Below are positions 9,220 through 18,267 of a stretch of 64,000 nucleotides of DNA, piece by piece (within the stretch, counting starts at the first letter, position 1; each line of letters opens with the position of its first letter). Under the pieces are notes generated by a model. That model worked only from the letters and a program-made list of their open reading frames with translations. It ran no database searches and had not been told where the DNA came from. The translations under genes and the position numbers were made by a program. The DNA is from Roseovarius albus (lineage in GTDB: Bacteria; Pseudomonadota; Alphaproteobacteria; Rhodobacterales; Rhodobacteraceae), in the NCBI RefSeq assembly GCF_900172335.1, contig NZ_FWFX01000002.1, forward strand, positions 434,001 through 498,000. The letters run 5' to 3'.

Positions 9220-10836
9220 ATGACACAGAAACGAGCCGCTGATCTGCTCGCCGAACGCCTGTATCAGGCCGGATGCCGCCATGCATTTGGCATGCCGGGT
9301 GGCGAGGTGCTGACGCTGGTGGATGCGCTGGAACAGGCTGGGATCAAGTTCACATTGGTTAAGCATGAAAACGCTGCCGGTTTCATGGCCGAGGCCGTTT
9401 GGCAGCGCACCGGCGCACCCGGCATTGTGGTGGCCACCATCGGCCCCGGTGCGATGAATGCGGTAAATGCGGTGGCCAACGCCATGCAGGAGCGTGTGCC
9501 CCTGATCATGCTGTCGGGCTGCGTCGATGCCGACGAGGCGCAGCAATACACTCATCAGGTGATGGATCATTCCGCCGTTTTCGCCCCGATCACCAAGGCC
9601 ACCTTTACGCTCAGCACCGCCAGCGCAGGATTAATCACCGATAAGGCGCTTGGCATCGCGCTCGAGGGCCGGCCGGGGCCGGTGTTCATTGACGTGCCAA
9701 TTTCTGTAGCCGATGCCAACGTCTCAAATGCGATCACTCCCCACCGAGCTCCTGCGGGCGCGACCGCCCCAGCACATGGTGTGGATCTGGATCGCGCGCG
9801 TGGCTGGCTGGCCAAGGCGCGCAAGCCGGTGATGATTGTTGGTGTCGATGCAATGAATGAGAGGGCCGAGGAAGCACTCTTGCAGTTTGCTAATCATCAC
9901 AACGTACCGTTCGTGACGACCTATAAGGCCAAGGGCATCATTGCCGAAGACCATCCGCTTTGTCTGGGGGGGGCGGGGTTGTCACCCTTGGCGGACAAAC
10001 ATCTGCTGCCGTTTATTCAATCAGCGGATCTGATCCTTTGTGCTGGTTACGACCCGATTGAAATGCGCACGGGCTGGCAGAACATCTGGGATCCGGCACA
10101 GGTGAACGTGATCGACATCAGTGCCGAACCCAATCACCACTATATGCATCAGGCAACTTTGAACTTTACCTGTGACACCGCGACAGGCTTGAACACCCTG
10201 TCGGATGGAATTGCACCTGTTCAAACGTGGACGGCTGGTGAAGTGTCTGCGGTCAAAGACGCTTTGAGCAAAGCCTTTGACACCTCGGAAGATTGGGGCC
10301 CCGCAGCAGTCATCGCAGAGTGCCAAAGACATCTGCCTGCCAACACCACTGCCACCGCTGACTCCGGTGCGCACCGAATTTTGCTGTCACAAATCTGGAA
10401 ATGCTCAGAACCGCGCAGCCTGCTGCAGTCCTCTGCACTCTGCACTATGGGCTGCGCCGTACCATTGGCTATTGGCGCCTCAATAGTTGAGCCGGAGCGG
10501 ATCTCTGTGTCTTTCTCGGGCGATGCTGGGTTTCTGATGATCGCGGGTGAGCTGGCCTCAGCCGCCGAACTGGAGTTAAAAACCATTTTTGTGGTTTTTG
10601 TAGATCGCAGTCTGGCACTGATCGAGCTGAAACAACGCCAGCGTCAGATGGTCAATCGCGGTGTCGATTTTGCGCATCACGACTTTGCCGCCATTGGCCG
10701 CGCTTTTGGCGGGCAGGGGCACCGGGTCACCTCGCGGGTTGAATTGGCCGAGGCTCTGAAAGCCGCGCAGCAAGCTGACACATTCACCGTAATTGCCGCT
10801 GAGATCGAGCGCGGCGCCTATGATGGAAGGATTTGA
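9220..10836 (+). CDS. Thiamine pyrophosphate-dependent enzyme, acetolactate synthase-like
   Basis: A 538-residue protein of the three-domain ThDP family (PYR domain, central domain, PP domain). The ThDP-activating Glu is in KHENAAGFMAEA (E50). The PP domain has SGDAGFLM (GDA at 434-436), the first half of the ThDP-Mg motif; about 25 residues later the usual Asn ligand is replaced by Asp (FVDRSLAL, D462). The family covers acetolactate synthase, oxalyl-CoA decarboxylase, benzoylformate decarboxylase and others. Only 3 bases separate it from a class III CoA-transferase gene, an arrangement reminiscent of the oxc-frc oxalate pair, but the sequence does not prove an oxalyl-CoA substrate. The ATG at 9220 begins the conserved fold; an upstream ATG at 9169 is possible. 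Confidence 0.82.
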   Translation: MTQKRAADLLAERLYQAGCRHAFGMPGGEVLTLVDALEQAGIKFTLVKHENAAGFMAEAVWQRTGAPGIVVATIGPGAMNAVNAVANAMQERVPLIMLSGCVDADEAQQYTHQVMDHSAVFAPITKATFTLSTASAGLITDKALGIALEGRPGPVFIDVPISVADANVSNAITPHRAPAGATAPAHGVDLDRARGWLAKARKPVMIVGVDAMNERAEEALLQFANHHNVPFVTTYKAKGIIAEDHPLCLGGAGLSPLADKHLLPFIQSADLILCAGYDPIEMRTGWQNIWDPAQVNVIDISAEPNHHYMHQATLNFTCDTATGLNTLSDGIAPVQTWTAGEVSAVKDALSKAFDTSEDWGPAAVIAECQRHLPANTTATADSGAHRILLSQIWKCSEPRSLLQSSALCTMGCAVPLAIGASIVEPERISVSFSGDAGFLMIAGELASAAELELKTIFVVFVDRSLALIELKQRQRQMVNRGVDFAHHDFAAIGRAFGGQGHRVTSRVELAEALKAAQQADTFTVIAAEIERGAYDGRI

Positions 10837-10839
10837 TAC

Positions 10840-12027
10840 ATGGCAGGGGCACTTGATGGATTAGTTGTTCTGGATCTGAGCCGCATTCTGGCCGGACCAA
10901 CCTGCACGCAGATGCTGGGCGATTTGGGGGCAACCGTCTGGAAGATCGAAAATCCAAAGTCCAAGGGCGATGACACCCGCGCTTGGGGTCCGCCCTATGT
11001 GCGCGATGTGGACGGCAATCAAACCGATCTGAGCGCCTATTTCATGTGTACCAACCGCAACAAGCAATCGGTTGCAGTCGATATTGCCACGCCCGAAGGG
11101 CAGGAACTGATCCGCCAACTGGCCGTGCGCGCCGACATCGTGGTGGAAAACTTCAAGCCCGGCGGTTTGTCGAAGTATGGCTTGGACTATGAGGGTTTGA
11201 AGGTAGTGCATCCATCGCTGATCTATTGCTCGATCTCGGGCTACGGCCAAACCGGCCCGAACCGTGAAAAGCCCGGTTATGATCTGATGGCACAGGGCTT
11301 TGGCGGCATCATGAGTTTGACCGGAGAGGCCGACGGGCAGCCGATGAAAGTGGGCGTCGGCATCGCCGATGTGATGTGCGGCATGTATGCGACTATCGGC
11401 GTTCTGGCGGCGCTGCGTCACCGCGACCAAAGCGGCGAAGGGCAGCATATAGATGTGGCGCTGGTTGATACGCAAATGGCCTGGCTGATCAACGAAGGCG
11501 CCAACTTCCTGACCAGCGGGCAGTTGCCGCAGCGCCGCGGCAATGGCCACCCGAACATCGTGCCTTACGAGGTGTTTGGCACTTCAGATGGCCATGTCAT
11601 CGTGGCCGTGGGCAACGACGCGCAATTCCGGCGGTTCTGTGATTTCCTGGGGCTGGCGGAATTGGCTGATGACGTGAAGTTCAGCACCAATCCCGCGCGC
11701 ATTGAAAACCGATTGGAGTTGATCCCGCAGATTGCAACGCGTCTGAATGATTACACGATGGACGAGGTGATCGCAGGACTGGAAGCGGTGAAAGTGCCGG
11801 TGGGGCCGGTCAACACGCTGGATCGTGCTCTGGGGTCGGATCAGGCCAAAGCGCGTGATGGAGTGATTAAAATGCCGGTGGAGAGCGCAGAAAACGGCGA
11901 GGTTTCCTTGCTGGGCAATCCGCTGAAGTTTTCAAAAACACCGGTCAGCTATCGCACCAGCCCACCCCGCTTTGGCGAACATACCGAAGAGGTTCTGGCG
12001 CAGCTACAGCAGACGGAAGTGACCTAA
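10840..12027 (+). CDS. CaiB/BaiF family (class III) CoA-transferase
   Basis: A 395-residue cytoplasmic enzyme that moves coenzyme A between carboxylic acids. The start GLVVLDLSRILAGP is the family's CoA-binding entry, VENFKPGG (102-109) and SGYGQTGP (133-140) are conserved, and the catalytic Asp is probably D177 in VGIADVMCG. Length is typical (about 400). It follows the ThDP enzyme with a 3-base gap and is almost certainly co-translated with it, suggesting that the transferase makes the acyl-CoA substrate or recycles CoA from the product. The substrate is not recognisable. Confidence 0.9.
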   Translation: MAGALDGLVVLDLSRILAGPTCTQMLGDLGATVWKIENPKSKGDDTRAWGPPYVRDVDGNQTDLSAYFMCTNRNKQSVAVDIATPEGQELIRQLAVRADIVVENFKPGGLSKYGLDYEGLKVVHPSLIYCSISGYGQTGPNREKPGYDLMAQGFGGIMSLTGEADGQPMKVGVGIADVMCGMYATIGVLAALRHRDQSGEGQHIDVALVDTQMAWLINEGANFLTSGQLPQRRGNGHPNIVPYEVFGTSDGHVIVAVGNDAQFRRFCDFLGLAELADDVKFSTNPARIENRLELIPQIATRLNDYTMDEVIAGLEAVKVPVGPVNTLDRALGSDQAKARDGVIKMPVESAENGEVSLLGNPLKFSKTPVSYRTSPPRFGEHTEEVLAQLQQTEVT

Positions 12028-12080
12028 CGGCGCGCATCATTGATGCGCTCAGGATGGATTGCGTTCAGGCCACGCAGGCC

Positions 12081-12099
12081 TTGGGGGCGCTGCCCCCAA
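12081..12099. repeat. Short GC-rich inverted repeat between convergent genes
   Basis: TTGGGGGC and GCCCCCAA form an 8-bp perfect stem with a 3-base loop, followed by a C-run. It sits between the convergent CoA-transferase and kdsD genes. There is no T-run, so it may be a bidirectional or factor-assisted terminator; G-run/C-run palindromes of this sort are common between Roseobacter genes. Confidence 0.4.
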
Positions 12100-12134
12100 A
12101 CCCCCGGCCGTTGTGCTGGAGGCGAGCGAAATGA

Positions 12135-13085
12135 TTACGCCACGCCCGTGCGCAGGATGTCATGAATATGCACCAGCCCCTGCACTTGGCCTTGATCATC
12201 CACCGCAAAGAGGGCGCTGATTTTCTTGCTGTTCATAATTCCCAAAGCTTCGGGCAGCAGGGCTCCGGGAGAAATCGTGGTTGGCGTGCGGGTGGCAACA
12301 TCAGCCGCTGTCTGGCTCATCAGCCCATCCATATTGCGGCGCAGGTCGCCGTCGGTGATCACCCCGGTCAAGCGGCCGTTTTCGATGAGTGCAGCCACCC
12401 CGAACCCCTTGGCGGTCATTTCAAGCAAAGCTTCGGTCATGGGGGTCGCCTCGTGCACAATCGGCAGGTCATCGCCCGTGTGCATCACCGCTGAGACCGG
12501 CATCAACTGTGCCCCCAATGAGCCGCCCGGATGGAAGGTCAGGTAGTTTTCCTTTTCAAACCCGCGCAGATGCATCATCGCCACCGCAACCGCATCCCCC
12601 AGTGCCAGCGTGCAGGTGGTAGAGGTCGTGGGCGCCATGCCAAGCGCGCAGGCTTCGCGCGCTTCGGGCAGTTGCAGCTGGTAGTCGCCCTGCTTGGCCA
12701 AAGTGCTGCTGGCGCGTTTGGTGATTGCCACCAGCGGAATGGCAAACCGCCGTGTGTGCGCGATCATATCAGCCAGTTCTTTGGTCTCGCCAGAGTTGGA
12801 GATCAGCACCACCGCATCCTGTGCCGTGATCATCCCCAGATCGCCATGGCTGGCCTCGCCCGGGTGAACATATTGTGCTGGCGTGCCGGTGCTGGCCATG
12901 GTGGCGGCGATTTTGGCAGCGATATGGCCGGATTTGCCCATGCCCGAGACAATCACCCGCCCCTGCACCTTGAGCAACATCTCAACCACCGCATCAAAGT
13001 CCGGCGGCAGATTGTCCCGCATGTCAATCAGGGCATCGATTTCAATCGACAGCACGTCGCGGGCATGGCTGGAGGGGGTCGTCAT
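12135..13085 (-). CDS. kdsD: Arabinose-5-phosphate isomerase, KpsF/GutQ family
   Basis: A 316-residue enzyme that interconverts ribulose 5-phosphate and arabinose 5-phosphate, the first step toward Kdo for lipopolysaccharide. An N-terminal SIS domain contains GMGKSGHIAAKIAATMAS and HPGEASHGDLGM; two CBS domains follow (about residues 195-316). The ATG at 13085 has AAGGA 6 bases upstream and is preferred to an in-frame TTG at 13103. It stands alone here rather than beside kdsC or lpt genes. A sugar-phosphate isomerase of another pathway in the same family is the alternative. Confidence 0.9.
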   Translation of the reverse strand: MTTPSSHARDVLSIEIDALIDMRDNLPPDFDAVVEMLLKVQGRVIVSGMGKSGHIAAKIAATMASTGTPAQYVHPGEASHGDLGMITAQDAVVLISNSGETKELADMIAHTRRFAIPLVAITKRASSTLAKQGDYQLQLPEAREACALGMAPTTSTTCTLALGDAVAVAMMHLRGFEKENYLTFHPGGSLGAQLMPVSAVMHTGDDLPIVHEATPMTEALLEMTAKGFGVAALIENGRLTGVITDGDLRRNMDGLMSQTAADVATRTPTTISPGALLPEALGIMNSKKISALFAVDDQGQVQGLVHIHDILRTGVA

Positions 13086-13162
13086 CGGCGTTCCTTCACG
13101 CAAATCCTATGCGCTGTGATAGCCCGAAGCAGCCCGGGGGCCAACCCCCTGACAGGTGTCGC

Positions 13163-14080
13163 TTATTCGCCGCCCGGCAGATAGGGCATATGCACTTCGC
13201 CACGTTTTTCCGACAGGGCAATCTGCTTTTGTCGCTCGCGGAACCGGCCCTTGTCCCAATCCGAGGTTTCATTGATGCACTGGTGGCACGAGACCCCGCG
13301 TTCGTAGTCTTCGCGTTCCATATCCGCAGGCAGGATCGGACGGCGGCAGGCATAGCACAGCTCATGCGGCCCTTCCTTCAGCCCGTGACCAACAGACACT
13401 CGCCCGTCGAACACAAAACATTCGCCTTCCCAAGTACTGTCCTCTTGCGGCACTTCCTCAAGGTATTTCAGGATCCCACCCTTCAGGTGGTAAACATCCT
13501 CAATCCCTTGTCCCATCAGGAAGTTGGTCGATTTCTCGCAACGAATGCCGCCAGTGCAGAACATCGCAATGCGCTTGTTGTGGAACCGCTCCTTGTTTTC
13601 CTCCCACCACGCTGGAAAGTCACGGAACGAGGCGGTTTCCGGGTCCACCGCACCCTCAAAAGTGCCAATCGCCACCTCGTAGTCATTGCGCGTGTCGATC
13701 ACCGCCACATCGGGGGAGCGGATCAGCTCGTTCCAGTCCGCAGGCTCGACATAGTGGCCTACACTAGCCGTCGGATCCACGTCCGGCTGGCCCATGGTGA
13801 CGATCTCTTTCTTCAGCTTGACCTTCATCCGTCCAAAGGGGCGGGCTTCGCTGAAGCTCTCTTTGTGCACCAGTTCAGCGCAGCCGGGCAGGGCTCGGAG
13901 ATGCGTCAGCAGCGCATCAATACCCGCGCGCGGCCCCGCGACGGTGCCGTTGATCCCTTCATTCGCCAGCAGCAAAATACCGGTGATGCCCTGCGTATCG
14001 CACAGCTCCTTGAGCGGCCCCTGAATGGCGGCTGGGTCGTCAAAACGGGTGAAATGATAGAGGGCAGCGATGGTATACAT
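13163..14080 (-). CDS. trhO: tRNA uridine(34) hydroxylase TrhO (YceA-type rhodanese)
   Basis: Oxygen-dependent enzyme that makes 5-hydroxyuridine at the tRNA wobble position. The 305 residues show the YceA N-terminal acylphosphatase-like domain (LLANEGINGTVAGP, 37-50), a rhodanese domain with VIDTRNDYE (127-135) and the catalytic Cys175 in FCTGGIRCEKS, and a C-terminal Cys-rich stretch (CYACRRPILP, then SCHQCI) probably binding zinc. Length and domain order match the family. It is downstream of two membrane protein genes but separated from them by 151 bases. Confidence 0.92.
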   Translation of the reverse strand: MYTIAALYHFTRFDDPAAIQGPLKELCDTQGITGILLLANEGINGTVAGPRAGIDALLTHLRALPGCAELVHKESFSEARPFGRMKVKLKKEIVTMGQPDVDPTASVGHYVEPADWNELIRSPDVAVIDTRNDYEVAIGTFEGAVDPETASFRDFPAWWEENKERFHNKRIAMFCTGGIRCEKSTNFLMGQGIEDVYHLKGGILKYLEEVPQEDSTWEGECFVFDGRVSVGHGLKEGPHELCYACRRPILPADMEREDYERGVSCHQCINETSDWDKGRFRERQKQIALSEKRGEVHMPYLPGGE

Positions 14081-14231
14081 GGGCTCGGATCAATCTGGTT
14101 AATAAGGGGCAGTTCGCACAAGGCACGACAAAACTGCCTTTGACAGGCGGCAATACGCCTCTCATGCCTCAGGATCAAGAGCGCGGTCTTTGATGTGGGT
14201 CAAATTGGCTCTTTCGCGTATCTGCCTTCGT

Positions 14232-14723
14232 CTATCCGTGCCGAAAGCGCAGTAAGTTTTGTTCAAAGGCAAATTTGAAGGATTCAAATTCTGATGTTCC
14301 AAACGCCAATGAGATGACTGCGGCTTTCTTGCTGCCGTAATGAATGAAGAGGCTTTCAGACCATTGCGTCGAATGTGCCTCAAATTTCGAAATGCTTTGA
14401 AACGGAATTTCGAGGGTTTTGAGCGACAGGGCCGATTTGGGAAGAATAATACGATCATCGAATACTTCTATGTATCTTGAAACACTGAATGCCAGATAGG
14501 TGATCCAGGACCCAAACCAAAAGAAGAGCGCGCCAACGAGGGCGAGAAACCAAAGCACATACCAGCTTTGGTCACGCGTCAGGTTTTTAAAGTGTTTGGA
14601 ACCAACGACCAGATCGCCTGTCCATAAGGCATATGCCGACATAGCGAACGCGGTAATACCAAATGCCAAAGAAGTAAGCGCAAAGAATTTGTTGGGCGAA
14701 TAGTTAAAAGATTGAATGTTCAA
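14232..14723 (-). CDS. Hypothetical membrane protein with PH-like C-terminal part
   Basis: A 163-residue protein with two membrane segments (about 16-36 and 54-80) followed by a soluble part of alternating beta strands (YIEVFDDRIILP onward) ending in a helix, the usual plan of bacterial PH-like proteins. I do not recognise a function. It resembles the next upstream gene (14804-15301) in length, membrane layout and the position of the strand-rich part, so the two are probably distant paralogues. GC content is lower than the flanking housekeeping genes. Confidence 0.6.
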   Translation of the reverse strand: MNIQSFNYSPNKFFALTSLAFGITAFAMSAYALWTGDLVVGSKHFKNLTRDQSWYVLWFLALVGALFFWFGSWITYLAFSVSRYIEVFDDRIILPKSALSLKTLEIPFQSISKFEAHSTQWSESLFIHYGSKKAAVISLAFGTSEFESFKFAFEQNLLRFRHG

Positions 14724-14803
14724 TTGTCGGGTTTCTCGTTCGCCGCGATCAATGACACCTGTGTTGGATACGACGCAGCTTAGGTGCTTTGATGCCTCTA
14801 TCG

Positions 14804-15301
14804 TTATTCGATTTCAATATGAGGTAGCCGGTCTGAAATACGCTGCTTGATTTGTTTATAGTGTTTCTTCCTTAGGTATCTTGCCTGGATAATCGCCACT
14901 TGATTTGCTTGCTCCGCGACGACCCAAAGAACTTCCGGCTTGACGCTACTCTCTTTTAAGAAAGTGACATCCTCCCAACGCAACTGATCGGCCTCTTTAC
15001 TCAGTTGAGAGCGCGGCACTCGGATGTAATGTTCGTCTATAGACACATACACTGGCTGCGTGATCAACTTCACCAAAATATGCACCATTGCAAGTAAACC
15101 AAGGCTCACCACCGCAGATAATATCCAAAAAAAAAGTATGGCTGTGGATTGGGTGCCCAGTTCAATTCTATTGACGATGGTTAGGGTCGAATCTGCCTTC
15201 AAAGCCATAAGAGTTGTGCCAGCTAATGTGCCCGCTACAATCAGGATTGCGATCGTCGATTGAAACAACGAAAGGCCATACCGAAATGTCAGTTCATTCA
15301 T
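14804..15301 (-). CDS. Hypothetical membrane protein, likely paralogue of its neighbour
   Basis: A 165-residue protein with two hydrophobic helices (about 12-36 and 50-80) followed by a strand-rich region beginning YVSIDEHYIRVPRSQL and a basic C-terminal helix (RKKHYKQIKQRISDRLP). The layout matches the adjacent 14232-14723 gene. No catalytic motif is visible and I give no function. The two genes are 80 bases apart on the same strand. Confidence 0.6.
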   Translation of the reverse strand: MNELTFRYGLSLFQSTIAILIVAGTLAGTTLMALKADSTLTIVNRIELGTQSTAILFFWILSAVVSLGLLAMVHILVKLITQPVYVSIDEHYIRVPRSQLSKEADQLRWEDVTFLKESSVKPEVLWVVAEQANQVAIIQARYLRKKHYKQIKQRISDRLPHIEIE

Positions 15302-15403
15302 TTAATGTGCCTTCGTGATCATTTGGAGCTATGAGCGTGGGCCATCCGCTTGACCCCCTCCATTCAACCCCCTAACTCTTTGGCGCAAAGGGAGGCGATA
15401 ACA

Positions 15404-16000
15404 ATGACGCAAGCATTGATCGTGATTGATGTCCAGAATGATTTCTGTCCCGGCGGTGCGCTGGCCGTGGCGGGGGGTGACGAGATCGTGCAAGGCATCA
15501 ACAGCTTTATGGCCGATTTCTCTGCATTGATCCTGACGCAAGATTGGCATCCGGCGGGCCATAGCTCCTTCGCCAGTGCGCACGATGGCAAAGCGCCTTT
15601 CGAACTCACTGAAATGCCTTACGGTCCCCAAGTGCTCTGGCCCGATCACTGCATTCAGGGCAGCGCGGGCGGCGCCTTCCATCCAGACCTCAACACCGCC
15701 CGCGCCGATATGATCGTGCGCAAGGGCTATAACCCGGCAATTGACAGCTATTCAGCGTTTTTCGAGAACGACCAGAAAACCCCCACCGGCCTGCATGGCT
15801 ACCTGCAAACCCGGGGCATTACGGATCTGACCATGGTTGGCCTTGCCACCGATTTCTGCGTCAGCTTTTCTGCGCAGGACGCGGCCAAGCTGGGTTACAA
15901 AACAACCGTGCGCACTGATCTGTGCCGCGCGATTGATCTGGATGGCTCACTGGCCGCCGCCACTGATGCCATGACACAGGCCGGGGTCACGCTTGCCTGA
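15404..16000 (+). CDS. pncA: Nicotinamidase/pyrazinamidase
   Basis: A 198-residue amidase that converts nicotinamide to nicotinate for NAD salvage. The catalytic triad is visible as D9 (VIDVQNDF), K107 (IVRKGYN) and C152 (ATDFCVSF); D48 and H50 in TQDWHP belong to the metal site. GGAGG 9 bases before the ATG at 15404 fixes this start over the longer frame from 15350. Its stop codon overlaps the TTG start of the UDG-family gene, making a three-gene operon with the SseB-like gene. Confidence 0.94.
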   Translation: MTQALIVIDVQNDFCPGGALAVAGGDEIVQGINSFMADFSALILTQDWHPAGHSSFASAHDGKAPFELTEMPYGPQVLWPDHCIQGSAGGAFHPDLNTARADMIVRKGYNPAIDSYSAFFENDQKTPTGLHGYLQTRGITDLTMVGLATDFCVSFSAQDAAKLGYKTTVRTDLCRAIDLDGSLAAATDAMTQAGVTLA

Positions 16001-16580
16001 CATCGCCACCGAAATCGCCACCTGTCGGATTTGCGAGGATCGCTTCGCCGCCACCCATACCGCGCATGAACCGCGACCGGTGGTTTGGTTTCAACCCTCT
16101 GCGCGCCTGCTGATCGCAGGCCAAGCCCCCGGCATGCGGGTGCATAAATCCGGCCAGCCGTTTGATGACCCCTCCGGTGATCGCCTGCGCGACTGGCTGG
16201 GCCTAGATCCTGAGGCGTTCTACAATACAAAAAACGTCGCCATTGTGCCCATGGCTTTTTGCTTTCCCGGCTATGATGCCAAGGGCTCCGATCTGCCGCC
16301 GCCAAAGATTTGCGGTGAAACGTGGCATACCCGCGTGATGAACACCCTCAAGAACGTGCAGACCACCGTGCTGGTTGGCGGCTATGCCCATAAATACCAC
16401 CTTGGGGCCAAAACTGGCGTGACCGAAACGGTGAAATCTTGGCGTGACCATGCGCCCAATGTCTTCACCCTGCCGCACCCCAGCTGGCGCAATACCGGCT
16501 GGCTCAAGAAAAACCCGTGGTTCGAGGCGGAGCTGCTGCCCGTCCTGCGTGCCCGGGTCAAGGATGCCCTCAATGCCTGA
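15993..16580 (+). CDS. Uracil-DNA glycosylase superfamily protein
   Basis: A 195-residue cytoplasmic protein with the two UDG-fold motifs: GQAPGMRVH (43-51) and HPSWRN (162-167). N-terminal C11-x2-C14 may take part in an iron-sulfur site as in family 4/5 enzymes, but the other Cys ligands are not obvious. The motif GQAPG differs from classical Ung (GQDPYH), so base specificity is open. Translation starts at a TTG that overlaps the pncA stop, giving translational coupling; the 3' end overlaps the SseB-like gene by 8 bases. Confidence 0.8.
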   Translation: MPDIATEIATCRICEDRFAATHTAHEPRPVVWFQPSARLLIAGQAPGMRVHKSGQPFDDPSGDRLRDWLGLDPEAFYNTKNVAIVPMAFCFPGYDAKGSDLPPPKICGETWHTRVMNTLKNVQTTVLVGGYAHKYHLGAKTGVTETVKSWRDHAPNVFTLPHPSWRNTGWLKKNPWFEAELLPVLRARVKDALNA

Positions 16581-17361
16581 TACCCCGCTTGATCATGCCT
16601 TTGCCGCGATGCAGGCCGCGCCAGACAACACACAGGCCGAACTGCACTATTTTGAACACCTCGCCGGGTCCGAGCTATTCTTGCTGCTGACCGAAGAACC
16701 GGACCTCGACAACATCTCGCCTGATCTGTTCGAGGTCGAAGGCACAGGGTTTGCTTTGGCCTTTGATCGACCCGAGCGTCTGGCGGGCTTTGTCGGGCGC
16801 GAGGCCCCATATGCCGCGCTCTCTGGCAGCGCGCTGATCAGCATGCTGGCCGGGCAGGGGATTGGTCTTGGCATCAATCTGGGCATAGACGACGGGCAAA
16901 ACCTGCTGGAACCCGCCGCCCTTGAGTGGCTGCAACAAATGCTGCCCGATACGCCCGATGAAACCACCCGCCGTCCGGTGCAGTTTGACGCCCCCGCTGG
17001 CTTGCCCGAAACCGTGTTGACCGCGCTGGACACCCGCCTATCACACGCCGCCGGTCTGGCCGAAAGCGCCTATATCACCAAGGCCAGCTATGACAGCGGC
17101 GAGCAGGGGTTCTTTGTCGGCTTCACCGGTGCGCCCACCGCCGCCCAACCCGCGCTGGCCCAGATGGTTGCCGAAGTGCTGGCCTTCTCCGGGCTCGAGG
17201 CTGCGGCGATGGATGTCGGATTTCTGCGCGCCGATGACCCCGCCACTCAGGTCCTTGCCGCGCAGGCTCTAAGGATCGACCTGCCCACACCAGAAGAACC
17301 GCAAAGCCTCACCCCCACCGCCCCCGGCCGCAACCCCGCAAAACCGCCGAGATTGCGGTAG
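16573..17361 (+). CDS. SseB family protein
   Basis: A 262-residue acidic protein with an N-terminal SseB-type domain (FLLLTEEPDLDNISPDLFEVEG and the following ALAFDRPERLAGFVG region). The family is widespread, often annotated as enhanced serine sensitivity protein, and its biochemical role is unknown. The ATG at 16573 overlaps the preceding gene and is preferred to a longer frame at 16444 that would lie within that gene. The C-terminus is Pro-rich and probably disordered. Confidence 0.8.
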   Translation: MPDTPLDHAFAAMQAAPDNTQAELHYFEHLAGSELFLLLTEEPDLDNISPDLFEVEGTGFALAFDRPERLAGFVGREAPYAALSGSALISMLAGQGIGLGINLGIDDGQNLLEPAALEWLQQMLPDTPDETTRRPVQFDAPAGLPETVLTALDTRLSHAAGLAESAYITKASYDSGEQGFFVGFTGAPTAAQPALAQMVAEVLAFSGLEAAAMDVGFLRADDPATQVLAAQALRIDLPTPEEPQSLTPTAPGRNPAKPPRLR

Positions 17362-17419
17362 CAAGGACTGTAGTGAATTTCGGTAGAGTGGGTGCCAGCC
17401 CATCATGGCTACGAGACGC

Positions 17420-18061
17420 TTAATCTATATACGATGGTAAGTTATGGGTGCAGGGAAGTTGATTTGAGCGGTATTTGGAAGAGAATCCGAAGAGAGATAT
17501 AAGAAAATCGCAGACCCGCCCCGGTGAGTCTATTTGAGAAATGTAAACATACGCTGGCCATTCTGAATCTTTTATCCACTGGGATGCCGTAAAAATATTT
17601 CCTGTTGGGATCGGCGAGTCAGGTATTTCTACTGGGAGTTCATCGGAGTTCACGATTTTTATATTGTGCCTGATGGTTTCTTGAGTTTTCGTGTGATCGG
17701 GCCCGGCGGATCTATGTGTAACGCAGGAGAAAAATTCCTCACTCGGGTTCTCATCTGAAATGAAGAGGCGGACAATAGGACCGTCAGATGAGTCAGAGTT
17801 GAAGCCGTTCACTGTGATTTCGCCAAGCTTTCGGTTAGGAATAGCACCTTTCACAAATGCCTCAATGACGTTCACGTCTAACTCTTCGAAATTGGTACAA
17901 ACATAGATGTGTTCAGCTCTGAATATCTTTTTTGTCGGTGTTGGTAGATCTCGAAGTTCTTCGACGTTGTTTTCCGCTTTGATCGGGCTGTGGATTCCGG
18001 TTCCGACAAGAAAGCTAGCGAATACTGTGAGTGCCTCTAAAAATACCTTCACGCGTAGCAT
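17420..18061 (-). CDS. Orphan exported hypothetical protein
   Basis: A 213-residue protein whose first 29 residues (MLRVKVFLEALTVFASFLVG...) look like a signal peptide ending near SPIKA. The rest has no motif I recognise; it contains four Cys outside the signal, which could pair in the periplasm. GC content is visibly lower than in neighbouring genes, which may point to recent acquisition. The ATG at 18061 is chosen over 18121 because it begins the signal peptide. It stands alone between two convergent units. Confidence 0.5.
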   Translation of the reverse strand: MLRVKVFLEALTVFASFLVGTGIHSPIKAENNVEELRDLPTPTKKIFRAEHIYVCTNFEELDVNVIEAFVKGAIPNRKLGEITVNGFNSDSSDGPIVRLFISDENPSEEFFSCVTHRSAGPDHTKTQETIRHNIKIVNSDELPVEIPDSPIPTGNIFTASQWIKDSEWPAYVYISQIDSPGRVCDFLISLFGFSSKYRSNQLPCTHNLPSYID

Positions 18062-18202
18062 GGCTCCGTATTGCCTTCTGAGATGAACAGTAAACGTAGG
18101 GTGGGCAATTTTGCCCACCAATTCTTAATCTGACACTACCACCCGGCACGCGCCCAAACTGACCCGTTTTGACGGCGCACGACGCCACACCCCGAGTTTC
18201 GT

Positions 18203-18243
18203 AAAAAACCCATGTGCAAGTCGTACAACCTGTACATGGGTTT
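18203..18243 (-). terminator. Intrinsic terminator of dapA
   Basis: Read on the minus strand, AAACCCATGT (18243-18234) pairs perfectly with ACATGGGTTT (18215-18206), which runs into six T residues (18208-18203). It is 25 bases beyond the dapA stop codon. Confidence 0.75.
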
Positions 18244-18267
18244 CCAGACCGTACGGACTAGTAAACC

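Noticed and set aside
10861..11550. 229-codon minus-strand frame opposite the CoA-transferase gene
   Set aside because: The composition is that of a high-GC antisense shadow, and the plus-strand enzyme is unambiguous.
9220..12027. Oxalate degradation operon (oxc-frc)
   Set aside because: Gene pairing fits, but the ThDP protein has an altered metal motif and no oxalyl-CoA-specific residues I can verify, so the name was not assigned.
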